From: Azotosporobacter soli
GTDB lineage: Bacteria; Bacillota; Negativicutes; SG130
Direction of reading: 5' to 3'
NCBI RefSeq assembly: GCF_030542965.1
Contig: NZ_JAUAOA010000007.1
Span: 1 to 64,000 of the forward strand
DNA: 64,000 nt
Under the pieces are notes generated by a model that saw only the letters and a list, made by a program, of their open reading frames with translations, made no database searches and was not told the DNA's origin. Positions 17,388 through 25,191 of this stretch are shown here, piece by piece. Made by a program: the position numbers and the translations under genes. Position 1 is the first letter of the stretch; each line of letters opens with the position of its first letter.

Positions 17388-17963
17388 TTATGAATTCGTG
17401 TTTGCTGCTGTAATGCTCGGTTCTCCTGTCCCGAAACTGTAAATATGCACCATTAGCTTTGTCATTAATAGACCGCTTTGCATTTGCACGGCCGCTTTAT
17501 CGATTGCAGTAAAACGGTTTGCCCCCTCAACGCGACGCAAAAAATCGAGTAACGAAAAATAATCACCTCGTACCTGAACTTCCAGTGCAATATCCAGATA
17601 GCCATTCTTGTTTAACGGCATGCCTGGTTTCACATTGCTAAGCCGTACTTTGCTCTCACCTGCCAAACGTTCCAATTCGAGCATAAATACTGCGACTTCC
17701 GTTTGCTCAGGCAATAAATTCATCAACACACTCTGCCGCTGTTCTAATTCTTGCAAATAGCGTTCTGAATCAGGATGCTGTCCGCTAAAAACGGTTATCC
17801 TACGATTACGTTCTTCCTCCTCGCGGCAGCGATTTTCCAGGAGGAGAATTTCCTCGTCTTGCGGCAATAAGACAACGTGCCAAAAGAACAGGGTAGCTCC
17901 AATTATAAATACCATTGTAAGCGCGAGTTGTTGTACGCATTTTAATTTTCTCCACCATTTCAC
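17388..17963 (-). CDS. pilO: Type IV pilus inner-membrane alignment protein PilO
   Basis: 191 residues: short cytoplasmic N-terminus, one membrane helix (about 14-34), a coiled-coil stretch (38-75), and a ferredoxin-like periplasmic domain with VRGDYFSLLDFLRRVEG. PilO pairs with PilN in the pilus alignment subcomplex. It overlaps pilN by 4 bp. The usual next genes pilP and pilQ are missing; aroC follows instead. Confidence 0.85.
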   Translation of the reverse strand: MKWWRKLKCVQQLALTMVFIIGATLFFWHVVLLPQDEEILLLENRCREEEERNRRITVFSGQHPDSERYLQELEQRQSVLMNLLPEQTEVAVFMLELERLAGESKVRLSNVKPGMPLNKNGYLDIALEVQVRGDYFSLLDFLRRVEGANRFTAIDKAAVQMQSGLLMTKLMVHIYSFGTGEPSITAANTNS

Positions 17964-18502
17964 GGCGACAGCCCCTTGATCTTAACAATTATTTCAAATC
18001 TAGCACCGGCTTCAACGCCGTCATCCTGACTGACGGTCAGGATATTCGGTTGGCTAAATAAATTATCCTTTTCTAAAAGTTGAACAAACTTCAATATCTC
18101 CGGCGAAGTAGCCGCCCTTCCTTTAATGGAAATCACTCCACTATCGCCGCTATTGACTTCAGTCAGATAAATCGCCGGTGGCACTACAGCACCCAAATGC
18201 GCCAATACCGCATGCCATGATACACGCTCTTTAGACAAATTCAATAAGACTTGATCACGCATTTGTATCTTCAGCCACTTGTCTTCTGCCGCCGTCATCA
18301 CAAGCTCACTACTACGCAGGATTTGATATTTCTGCGTCGTCGCACGCAGTTCTTCTTCAAGCAGGTTTTTGCAATATAAGCCATGACCATATTTTGCGAG
18401 AATAAACAAAACACAAAACATGATTAGCAGAAATACACAGCGCTGCGACAAAGCGGCGTTCGGACGCTCTTGCGGAGCCAGTAGATTGACGCTCAGTCTC
18501 AA
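17960..18502 (-). CDS. pilN: Type IV pilus assembly protein PilN
   Basis: 180 residues. The short N-terminal segment VNLLAPQERP is the PilN tail that binds the groove of PilM. One helix (about 21-42), then a coiled coil and an alpha/beta periplasmic domain. It overlaps pilM and pilO by 4 bp each, a tightly coupled MNO cassette. Confidence 0.85.
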   Translation of the reverse strand: MRLSVNLLAPQERPNAALSQRCVFLLIMFCVLFILAKYGHGLYCKNLLEEELRATTQKYQILRSSELVMTAAEDKWLKIQMRDQVLLNLSKERVSWHAVLAHLGAVVPPAIYLTEVNSGDSGVISIKGRAATSPEILKFVQLLEKDNLFSQPNILTVSQDDGVEAGARFEIIVKIKGLSP

Positions 18503-19515
18503 CCGCCTTCACCTCCCCGCAACGCCAAACCAATCGCAACGGCCAGTTGTGGCGCTGTCTGCTGAAGTTGCCGCGGATCGAGAACCGGCGAAAACACTAC
18601 GTTCTCTAAAGGGTTATGCAATGAAACAGGTAAATCCAACTGAAGCGATAACTGTTCCAACAGATTTTCCATTCGAGCAGCTCCGCCGCAGACAAAGACG
18701 CGCTCTAGCAGCGCCTGCGCATTGTGCATTCGGTAGTATTCAATCGTTCGCAACACTTCCGTCGACAATTTTTCAATTAATACTGCAAAATTTAAGTTAC
18801 CGACTGCATCTTCCCCTGCTTTGCCCAACGGATTCAACGCTCGCTTTTCTTTTGGAATCGCCTCTAAACTCCGCTCCAACACAGGGCAGCCATTTTGATA
18901 GAGAAATAGTTTAGATGCTTTGCTGCTAAGATCAAGCACCGCAAAATTTTCATCCGTCAAAACAGTGCGCACTAATGCCAGTGACTCGATCTCTGCCGCA
19001 AAAGGAATCAGTCCGACATTTTTAATAATTTTTGTCATATAATCAACGCTCCGCCTCGGAATCGCAACCAACAGCACGATTTGCTCGGCTACCGCTTCCT
19101 TCGCTGGCAAGACTGCAAAATCATAATAATATTCGTCCGCTTGATACGGAACATATTTTTCTAAATCCCAGCGGATAGCTTCCTTCAACTCCCGTAACGG
19201 CATAGGCGGATACGCTATTTGTCGTACAAAATGGTTCCGCCCGCCAATTGAAAAAACAGCCTGCCTTCCCTTGACGCCCGCTGAAAGCAATAACTGTTTA
19301 AGCCGATCCGTCAAAACTTCTTCCTCTCCATCCTTCGAGAAAAGATGTTCAATAGATCCGCTTGCCTGCAAACAAGGTTTGTTTTTGCGCCAGACAACCT
19401 CTGCAACCTTGATAGCCGTAGTGCCAAAATCGATTCCGACTAAGGGGCCGTTTCTTTTCTTAATAAGCGTCTTCAGTGCTTTGATGGGGTTCAATCCGTT
19501 TTTCTCCCTGTTCAT
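18499..19515 (-). CDS. pilM: Type IV pilus actin-like ATPase PilM
   Basis: Actin-fold cytoplasmic protein that binds PilN and links the motor to the inner-membrane complex. GIDFGTTAIKVAEV is the phosphate-1 loop; VFVCGGAARMENL is the adenosine motif. The ATG at 19515 gives 338 residues but has a poor site; a TTG at 19494 has agggag about 9 nt upstream and may be the true start. A longer frame extends upstream only as overlap with comFB, whose last 56 bp this gene overlaps. Confidence 0.9.
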   Translation of the reverse strand: MNREKNGLNPIKALKTLIKKRNGPLVGIDFGTTAIKVAEVVWRKNKPCLQASGSIEHLFSKDGEEEVLTDRLKQLLLSAGVKGRQAVFSIGGRNHFVRQIAYPPMPLRELKEAIRWDLEKYVPYQADEYYYDFAVLPAKEAVAEQIVLLVAIPRRSVDYMTKIIKNVGLIPFAAEIESLALVRTVLTDENFAVLDLSSKASKLFLYQNGCPVLERSLEAIPKEKRALNPLGKAGEDAVGNLNFAVLIEKLSTEVLRTIEYYRMHNAQALLERVFVCGGAARMENLLEQLSLQLDLPVSLHNPLENVVFSPVLDPRQLQQTAPQLAVAIGLALRGGEGG

Positions 19516-19777
19516 GCCGCGGTTTTCCGCTGACAATAATGGCCGCATTGGTGATGGCTGACAAAATGTCAATATTAAATTGCTGCTCCAGCTCCTTAAC
19601 CTTGGTAAACATTTCCCCTTGGTGGCTAACAACATAACGCGGCGGCAAAAAGTTCAGCGCTAAAGCAACGACATCATAGCGACAATGCTCGCACCGACAT
19701 AAGTTTTTCTGACAGTCAATCACCTCATCTACTTTTTCCCAAACCAAGTCTTCCATAAAGTTCTTTACCTGCATCAT
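19460..19777 (-). CDS. ComFB-family protein
   Basis: 105 residues resembling late-competence protein ComFB: MEDLVWEKVDEV start, then a cysteine cluster (C24, C28, C30, C33 in DCQKNLCRCEHCRYDVV) followed by LALNFLPPRYV. ComFB proteins of cyanobacteria and Bacillus have been reported to bind c-di-GMP and to affect type IV pili or competence. Located between the pseudopilin genes and pilM, so it is likely a pilus regulator. Start MMQVKNF lies 14 bp after the pseudopilin gene with ggaggt upstream. Confidence 0.8.
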   Translation of the reverse strand: MMQVKNFMEDLVWEKVDEVIDCQKNLCRCEHCRYDVVALALNFLPPRYVVSHQGEMFTKVKELEQQFNIDILSAITNAAIIVSGKPRHEQGEKRIEPHQSTEDAY

Positions 19778-19791
19778 CTGACCTCCTTCAC

Positions 19792-20280
19792 CTACTCTTG
19801 CACCTTTACTGCCGAGTGCAAGGAAAATATCTGATCACGACCAGGTTTAGACCAAGCCGTCACACGCAAGTCAATCTCGACAATTCCATCGCTCTGTTCA
19901 AACTGCAATTCACTTTTTGTCGAAGCCAGCCCATAGCCGCTCATAGGCTGTGCGCCGCTGCCGTCACCGCTGTCACGACGCAAGATGCCATCGGCATCAG
20001 CCAGGTAATAGATTACAGCAGCATTACTGCCTTGTCGCCAAAGGTCTAAGCGTTTTCCATTATTGCTGACCAAGGCGCGTCGGCAGTTTTTTGCGTCCTT
20101 AATGATATTTTCCATTCCATAGCGAGCCGTTTGCTGCGCTTCAATCCGGCATATAATATCTTGCCCCCATTTTATTTGCGCAGCAAAAAATGGTGCTGAC
20201 GCTGCCAGCAAAATGACGCCTATCGTCATTGCCGCCAATAACTCCGCAAGGAATATCCCTTTCTGATTCCACATAAGCAT
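19792..20280 (-). CDS. Type IV pilus minor pseudopilin (PilW/PulJ-like)
   Basis: 162 residues with an N-terminal class III signal: QKG, cleavage, IFLAELLAAMTIG, with Glu at mature position 5 and then the hydrophobic helix. The +1 residue is Ile rather than Phe, acceptable for minor pilins. The rest is a soluble beta-rich domain. It starts 3 bp after the preceding pseudopilin gene. Confidence 0.75.
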   Translation of the reverse strand: MLMWNQKGIFLAELLAAMTIGVILLAASAPFFAAQIKWGQDIICRIEAQQTARYGMENIIKDAKNCRRALVSNNGKRLDLWRQGSNAAVIYYLADADGILRRDSGDGSGAQPMSGYGLASTKSELQFEQSDGIVEIDLRVTAWSKPGRDQIFSLHSAVKVQE

Positions 20281-20283
20281 CCG

Positions 20284-20682
20284 TTAGTCCTGCCTCCGTA
20301 ATGCAGCAATTTTAAGCTGACACATTTCTTTTCTGTTCAGAGGATCACTCCAGCGCACCGTAATGTCCACCTGGCATAGATGCAAACTCGAAAGCGAAAA
20401 TGGTCTTTTTTCTCGAATCACTCTATATTCTGCACCGCCACGCATCAACACGCGCTCGTCATTTTCCTTTAAAAGTTGAAGTACAGCCGGAGCTTTCAGC
20501 TTTTCCTGCTCAGCCTGCGCCAGTTGAAGCGCAATCGTCCGGCAGCCTGCCGCAGTAGAACTTCGCCCAGCCTGTTGGAACAGTAACGCCATCGCCGGAA
20601 CTGACAGGCTGAGAATCAGGATCGCCAACAATGCTTCAAGCAGTAAAAAACCACCTTGTTTTTTGCGGGACAGCGTATTCAT
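20284..20682 (-). CDS. Type IV pilus minor pseudopilin (PilV/PulI-like)
   Basis: 132 residues. Prepilin signal RKKQGG, cleavage, FLLLEALLAILIL, with Glu at mature position 5. Short globular part with two cysteines more than 20 residues apart. It overlaps the upstream pseudopilin by 4 bp. Confidence 0.78.
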   Translation of the reverse strand: MNTLSRKKQGGFLLLEALLAILILSLSVPAMALLFQQAGRSSTAAGCRTIALQLAQAEQEKLKAPAVLQLLKENDERVLMRGGAEYRVIREKRPFSLSSLHLCQVDITVRWSDPLNRKEMCQLKIAALRRQD

Positions 20683-21107
20683 CCAGCCCCCTCCGTAACT
20701 CGAATGCGTCCGACAAAATCAATGATCAAATGCCTAGTATATTTACCGCAATGCAAGATAATCCGTCTCCCTTTTGAAGGGAAACCATTGCTGCCGAACG
20801 TCAAGGGCTCACTCTCCGTCTCAACAACCTGTACCGGATCGAGTGTCCTAAATCGGATTATCTTGCCTCCGGCACGTAAATAATAGCCATACGGTTTGAT
20901 ATAAGAAAAAGCGATCTGTGTAAACGCACCGTCGCCGCCATTCATCGATTTCATTTGCACCAAGCGCATGTCAGCAACCAATTCACTTGTCGCCTGGTCC
21001 AAACGATAACGATCTAACTTGTCAATCGCAATCAGACAAACGCCAGCTGTAAAAAAACCAATCAATGCTACGGTCAATAAGCATTCCACCAGCATGCTTC
21101 CTCGCAC
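20679..21107 (-). CDS. Type IV pilus minor pseudopilin (GspH/FimT-like)
   Basis: The start is set at the GTG at 21107 because aaggagg lies 7 nt upstream. That yields VRG, cleavage, SMLVECLLTVALIGFF, a three-residue leader with Glu at mature position 5 and 142 residues in total. A longer frame from 21167 would overlap the peptidase gene. The C-terminal part (IIDFVGRIRVTEG) resembles the GspH fold. The leader is unusually short for a prepilin, so processing needs testing. Confidence 0.72.
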   Translation of the reverse strand: MRGSMLVECLLTVALIGFFTAGVCLIAIDKLDRYRLDQATSELVADMRLVQMKSMNGGDGAFTQIAFSYIKPYGYYLRAGGKIIRFRTLDPVQVVETESEPLTFGSNGFPSKGRRIILHCGKYTRHLIIDFVGRIRVTEGAG

Positions 21108-21123
21108 TTTATAGCCTCCTTGT

Positions 21124-21897
21124 TCAGGCAAAAAGAACCCAATACCACGCCATAATTTGTTTTCCATACACGTACGTCAGCCAAAGTCCCAACGTCAAAA
21201 ACGGTCCAAAAGGAATCAAGTCTTTGCGGTCCTTGCAGCCGAAAAAGATCAATGCACAGGCAATTAATCCGCCACTGCTAAATGCAATAAACAGCATCAG
21301 TATCATCTGCTGCCAGCTTAGCCAAATACCGGCAGCAGCAGCAAATTTCACATCGCCTAGCCCTAAACCGCCGTGACTGGCCAGCGCAATGCTCAAAAGG
21401 CAAATTGCGCCGATGCTCACAGCTGCACCATGCTCACTCAGCATCCATTGCCAGCTTTCAGCCTGAAAAGACCCTATCATTATCCCGCTGATTGCAAAGG
21501 CAATGACAACTTTGTCGTAAATAATCTGCCAATCATAGTCAATGATCGCAATCAACAATACAAACGCCGACAACGTAAATATTGCCAAAACATTTCTCAA
21601 ATCAGCACCATTCAAGGCAGAAAATCCGCCAAACCCTGCCATTGCCACTTCAACTATGGGGTAACGACTGCTAATTGTCCTGTCACAATACCGACAGCGC
21701 CCTCGATTCCACAAATATCCGATAAGCGGAATCAGTTCAATCCAACTTAGCGATGTCGAACAGCTCGGGCAGTGTGAGCGGGGAAAAAGAAGTGATACTT
21801 GCCTTGGAATCCGATAAACGCAAACATTAATAAAGCTGCCAATTACGGCGCCGAATACCATCCAGAAAATAAGAAAAGTAATCTTGTGTTCCATCAC
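21124..21897 (-). CDS. pilD: Prepilin peptidase / N-methyltransferase PilD
   Basis: 257 residues. The N-terminal methyltransferase domain has the four zinc cysteines CPSC and CRYC (residues around 41-72). The peptidase aspartates are in IIDYDWQIIYDK and GLGLGDVKF, within eight or so helices. It processes and methylates the pilins encoded around it. It starts 1 bp before the end of the neighbouring PilX-like gene. Confidence 0.93.
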   Translation of the reverse strand: MMEHKITFLIFWMVFGAVIGSFINVCVYRIPRQVSLLFPRSHCPSCSTSLSWIELIPLIGYLWNRGRCRYCDRTISSRYPIVEVAMAGFGGFSALNGADLRNVLAIFTLSAFVLLIAIIDYDWQIIYDKVVIAFAISGIMIGSFQAESWQWMLSEHGAAVSIGAICLLSIALASHGGLGLGDVKFAAAAGIWLSWQQMILMLFIAFSSGGLIACALIFFGCKDRKDLIPFGPFLTLGLWLTYVYGKQIMAWYWVLFA

Positions 21898-21898
21898 T

Positions 21899-22342
21899 TT
21901 AATGCTCCCATTGTGATAGTATGCTCATCGTTCTTCCCGCTTCGCTTTGCGTCTCTTGCACCGCCACTTCTAATACCCGCAGGGCACCGCTCGGCATTGC
22001 AGCGCTAGATTTTATCCAGTGTTGATTCGGTTCTCTTACTTCTCTACCATCGGGAAGTTTTTTGCAGTTCATTTTTATTTCAAGCGAAAAATTTCCCGCG
22101 CTGCCCGCCAGGCTTAAGTTATTCAAACGGTTTGGCATCATTTGCTCTGCCTGCCTCACTTCCAGGAGTCGACAGGCATATACAATCCCTGCTTCCGCCA
22201 GATAACGCGCCGCAATCCCCTCTTCTTCCTCTTTCGCAATAGCCAATTCCGTACGGCTAACGTTGCTGACCAGGCTGCCAAACAACAGTAGCACCGTTGC
22301 CATTACCAAGATAATAATTGAAATCGAACCACGTTCTTTCAT
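21899..22342 (-). CDS. PilX/GspK-like minor pilus protein
   Basis: 147 residues. MKERGSISIIILVMATVLLLFGSL resembles a prepilin leader (cleavage after RG), but mature position 5 is Ile/Ser rather than Glu, as in GspK/PilX subunits that cap pili. A helix with SRTELAIAKEEEEGIAARYLAEAGI is typical of the PilX N-terminus. Predicted role: initiation or tip complex together with the three other minor pilins. Confidence 0.65.
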   Translation of the reverse strand: MKERGSISIIILVMATVLLLFGSLVSNVSRTELAIAKEEEEGIAARYLAEAGIVYACRLLEVRQAEQMMPNRLNNLSLAGSAGNFSLEIKMNCKKLPDGREVREPNQHWIKSSAAMPSGALRVLEVAVQETQSEAGRTMSILSQWEH

Positions 22343-22379
22343 TACGAATTCACTGTCCTTTGCGAAATGTAACGTTTTC

Positions 22380-22862
22380 CTACTTTTTGAAAACAGCGCC
22401 GCTGCCTAGCGCTTCCGCCGTATATGAACCGGCAATCGTATCCGCCGCAGACCCGCCGGATGTAGCATCCACTTTAATTACCGCACGTCCATCGACAACC
22501 ATATATGCTGTTGTCGGTGAATTGCACTTGTAGCTGATTTTTCCTACCATAAAAGTTTGCGTACCTGATGCGCCGGCCGCAAATGGTGCAGGTGAAGCCG
22601 ATAAGTTATCCAGCACGCTCTGCGGCAGCGAGGCTCCGTCCGCCACATCTTTCCCCTGAGCCTTGGCCATTTGAATCGCCGAATCGATCGTTGCCAAGTC
22701 AGCTTGAATTTTCCCGCCTCGCGCCGAATCTGTCGCATTTGCAAACTTGGGAACTGCGATGGCAGCCAACACTCCGATAATTGAAATAACAACCATAAGC
22801 TCCACCAAAGTAAAACCGGCTTCATTTTTTCGCTTTTTCCCGCCTATTTGCGTTATCCCCAC
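22380..22862 (-). CDS. pilA: Major type IV pilin (PilA/ComGC-like)
   Basis: The GTG at 22862 is chosen for ggagg 8 nt upstream; this gives a 16-residue leader ending KNEAG before FTLVELMVVISIIGVLA, the canonical class III signal with Glu5. 160 residues. Small globular domain with Gly/Ala/Ser-rich loops and a single cysteine. It is the most canonical pilin here and the likely main subunit. It follows pilC directly. Confidence 0.88.
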   Translation of the reverse strand: MGITQIGGKKRKNEAGFTLVELMVVISIIGVLAAIAVPKFANATDSARGGKIQADLATIDSAIQMAKAQGKDVADGASLPQSVLDNLSASPAPFAAGASGTQTFMVGKISYKCNSPTTAYMVVDGRAVIKVDATSGGSAADTIAGSYTAEALGSGAVFKK

Positions 22863-22885
22863 CGCTAACGCCTCCATCTTCAATA

Positions 22886-24103
22886 TTATTGCCCAAGATT
22901 CATCGTCAAATCAAAAAGAGGCAACATGACCGACATTACGATTCCTCCTATAAGTACGCCAAGAAAAATGATAAGCATCGGCTCAATCAATGTACTCAAT
23001 CGCCGAACAGTCTCATCCACCTCCGTCTCATAAAACTCACTGATCTTTTCCAACATGGACTCCAACTCTCCCGCCTCTTCGCCGACGCTTATCATTTGAA
23101 TCACCATGACCGGGAAAAATTGTTGCTTCGATAATGCTGTCGCGAACATCTCGCCTTGCTTCACATTGTTTTTCGCCGTCTCCAAAATTTGCAGCATATA
23201 GTGATTAGCGGTAGTTTGTCTGGCCATTTCTAACGCAGTCAAAATGGATAATCCGCTACGCATCAGGATAGCCAAAGTATGCGTGAAGCGAGCAATTGCA
23301 AGGTTTCGCATCAGCACACCGAATAACGGAGTCTTAAGTGCTACGGTATCCATAATATAACGCACGTTCTGACTTCGGATCCCTATAGACAACAAGGGTA
23401 AGGCAGAAAGGACGATCAAAAGTGTCCCCAACCAGTGCAATTGGCAAAACAGGCTTATCGAGATCACCAGTTTTGTAATCGCCGGAAGTTCTATCTTACT
23501 GCCGTCAAATATTCTTGTAAACGTGGGCAATACAAAGCTCAGTATGAACAAAACCATTCCGCCCCCCAGAAACGTAACAAGTAACGGATACGCAAGCGCG
23601 GATTTCACTTTTTCTTTTGCCTTATACTCTTTTTCAAACAAAACAGCCAGTCGTTGCAATATGACATCCAATACGCCGCCAGTTTCTCCCGCCTCAACCA
23701 TTCCCACCATTAATTCCGGAAAAATTTTCGAATGGTTCCTCATCGCCTTTGCCAATGTTTCGCCTTCACTAACTCGCTTATAAATATCGCTTACAGCCTG
23801 TTTAAGGCGAGGATGCTCCATTTGCTCTTGTAAAATCGCAAGACACTTGACGAAAGAAACACCTGCTCCGCTTAGAGTGGCAAACAAGCGGCAAAATATC
23901 GCCAACTCTTTAACGCCAACCGTTTTAAAATTACGCAGATCAATATTAAAATCACGCAACCGTTGCTGTTCTTTTATTTGAGTAACAAACCAACCCTTAT
24001 CACGGATAAACGCAGCCACTGCCGACTGGCTATCGGCAACAATGTTTCCGCTTAGACGCTGCCCTTGAATATCGCGCGCTTTATATGAAAACGTCTTTGC
24101 CAT
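22886..24103 (-). CDS. pilC: Type IV pilus inner-membrane platform protein PilC
   Basis: 405 residues from the ATG at 24103 (MAKTFSYKARD), which has aaggagg 6 nt upstream. Two GspF domains (about 70-190 and 270-395), each followed by membrane helices; LVEAGETGG and SVGEEAGEL are the repeated glycine motifs. Platform on which PilB and PilT act. Ends 24 bp before the pilA start. Confidence 0.95.
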   Translation of the reverse strand: MAKTFSYKARDIQGQRLSGNIVADSQSAVAAFIRDKGWFVTQIKEQQRLRDFNIDLRNFKTVGVKELAIFCRLFATLSGAGVSFVKCLAILQEQMEHPRLKQAVSDIYKRVSEGETLAKAMRNHSKIFPELMVGMVEAGETGGVLDVILQRLAVLFEKEYKAKEKVKSALAYPLLVTFLGGGMVLFILSFVLPTFTRIFDGSKIELPAITKLVISISLFCQLHWLGTLLIVLSALPLLSIGIRSQNVRYIMDTVALKTPLFGVLMRNLAIARFTHTLAILMRSGLSILTALEMARQTTANHYMLQILETAKNNVKQGEMFATALSKQQFFPVMVIQMISVGEEAGELESMLEKISEFYETEVDETVRRLSTLIEPMLIIFLGVLIGGIVMSVMLPLFDLTMNLGQ

Positions 24104-24113
24104 ATGCGCCTCC

Positions 24114-25166
24114 TTATCGCAAATGCAATAAAGTTTCCGGATCATTAACCCGGACGCCTATTTCTGACTCGCTGATTTTTCCGCTGCGATATAAATCAGA
24201 CAACGCTTTATCCATCGATTGCATTTGCCACTTCCCTCCCGTTTGTATTGCCGACGCAATTTGGTGAGTCTTTCCCTCACGCACCAGATTACGCACGGCA
24301 GGCGTGGCAATAAGGATTTCAAACGCCGCGATTCGCCCGCTCTCGTCAATGCGTTTTATAAGTTGCTGCGCTACGACTCCCTGCAGAGTCAAGGAAAGCT
24401 GTAAGCGAACTTGCGCTTGTTGCTGCGGAGAAAATGCATCGATGATACGGTCTATTGTTTGCGCTGCATCGGCAGTATGCAAAGTCGCCAAAACAAGGTG
24501 TCCCGTTTCCGCTGCGGTAATCGCAGTGGCGATCGTTTCTGCATCACGCATTTCGCCTAGCAAAATGACATCCGGGTCTTCCCTGAGCGCCGCACGCAAC
24601 GCACTGGCGAACGAACGCGAATCGATAGTAATTTCGCGTTGATTGACAATGCTGGAGCGATGCGCATGCAGATATTCAATCGGGTCTTCCAACGTAATGA
24701 TGTGACAGCGTCGTTCTTCATTAATCAGATTAACCATTGCCGCCAATGTTGTCGATTTGCCGCTGCCGCTGGGCCCTGTAACCAAGACAAGCCCTCTTGT
24801 CTTGCGCGCAAGCGTTTTTACTGCTTCAGGATGTCCGAACTCATCAAGTGTCGGCACCCGCTCAGTTAGTATCCGAATCGCCAGCGCTACAAAACTGCGC
24901 TGTTTAAACGCGTTCACCCTAAAGCGCCGTTCCTTGAGGCAGGTAAATGAAAAATCGATTTCTCCGCACTTGGCAAAGTCAGCCAGTTGCTCCGGCTTGG
25001 CAATTTCCTTCAAGATACGTTCTACCTGCTCAGGCATCAGTGCATTCGTATCCGAAAGCGCCTGCAGTTCACCATTGATGCGCACTATCGGAGGAATTCC
25101 GACCGTAATATGCAAATCGGAGGCTTTCTTCGTCAATGCCCTTTCTAATAATTGTTCCAACTGCAT
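24114..25166 (-). CDS. pilT: Type IV pilus retraction ATPase PilT
   Basis: 350 residues. Walker A GPSGSGKST at 131-139, Asp box ITLEDPIEYLH, Walker B VILLGEMRDAET, His box HLVLATLHT, and the N-terminal SDLH start typical of PilT. The AIRIL segment used in retraction is replaced at the C-terminus by a shorter tail. Its presence implies retractile pili and so twitching, adhesion or DNA uptake. Confidence 0.93.
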   Translation of the reverse strand: MQLEQLLERALTKKASDLHITVGIPPIVRINGELQALSDTNALMPEQVERILKEIAKPEQLADFAKCGEIDFSFTCLKERRFRVNAFKQRSFVALAIRILTERVPTLDEFGHPEAVKTLARKTRGLVLVTGPSGSGKSTTLAAMVNLINEERRCHIITLEDPIEYLHAHRSSIVNQREITIDSRSFASALRAALREDPDVILLGEMRDAETIATAITAAETGHLVLATLHTADAAQTIDRIIDAFSPQQQAQVRLQLSLTLQGVVAQQLIKRIDESGRIAAFEILIATPAVRNLVREGKTHQIASAIQTGGKWQMQSMDKALSDLYRSGKISESEIGVRVNDPETLLHLR

Positions 25167-25191
25167 GGCTCCCCCGCCCTCTCCTTGGAAT

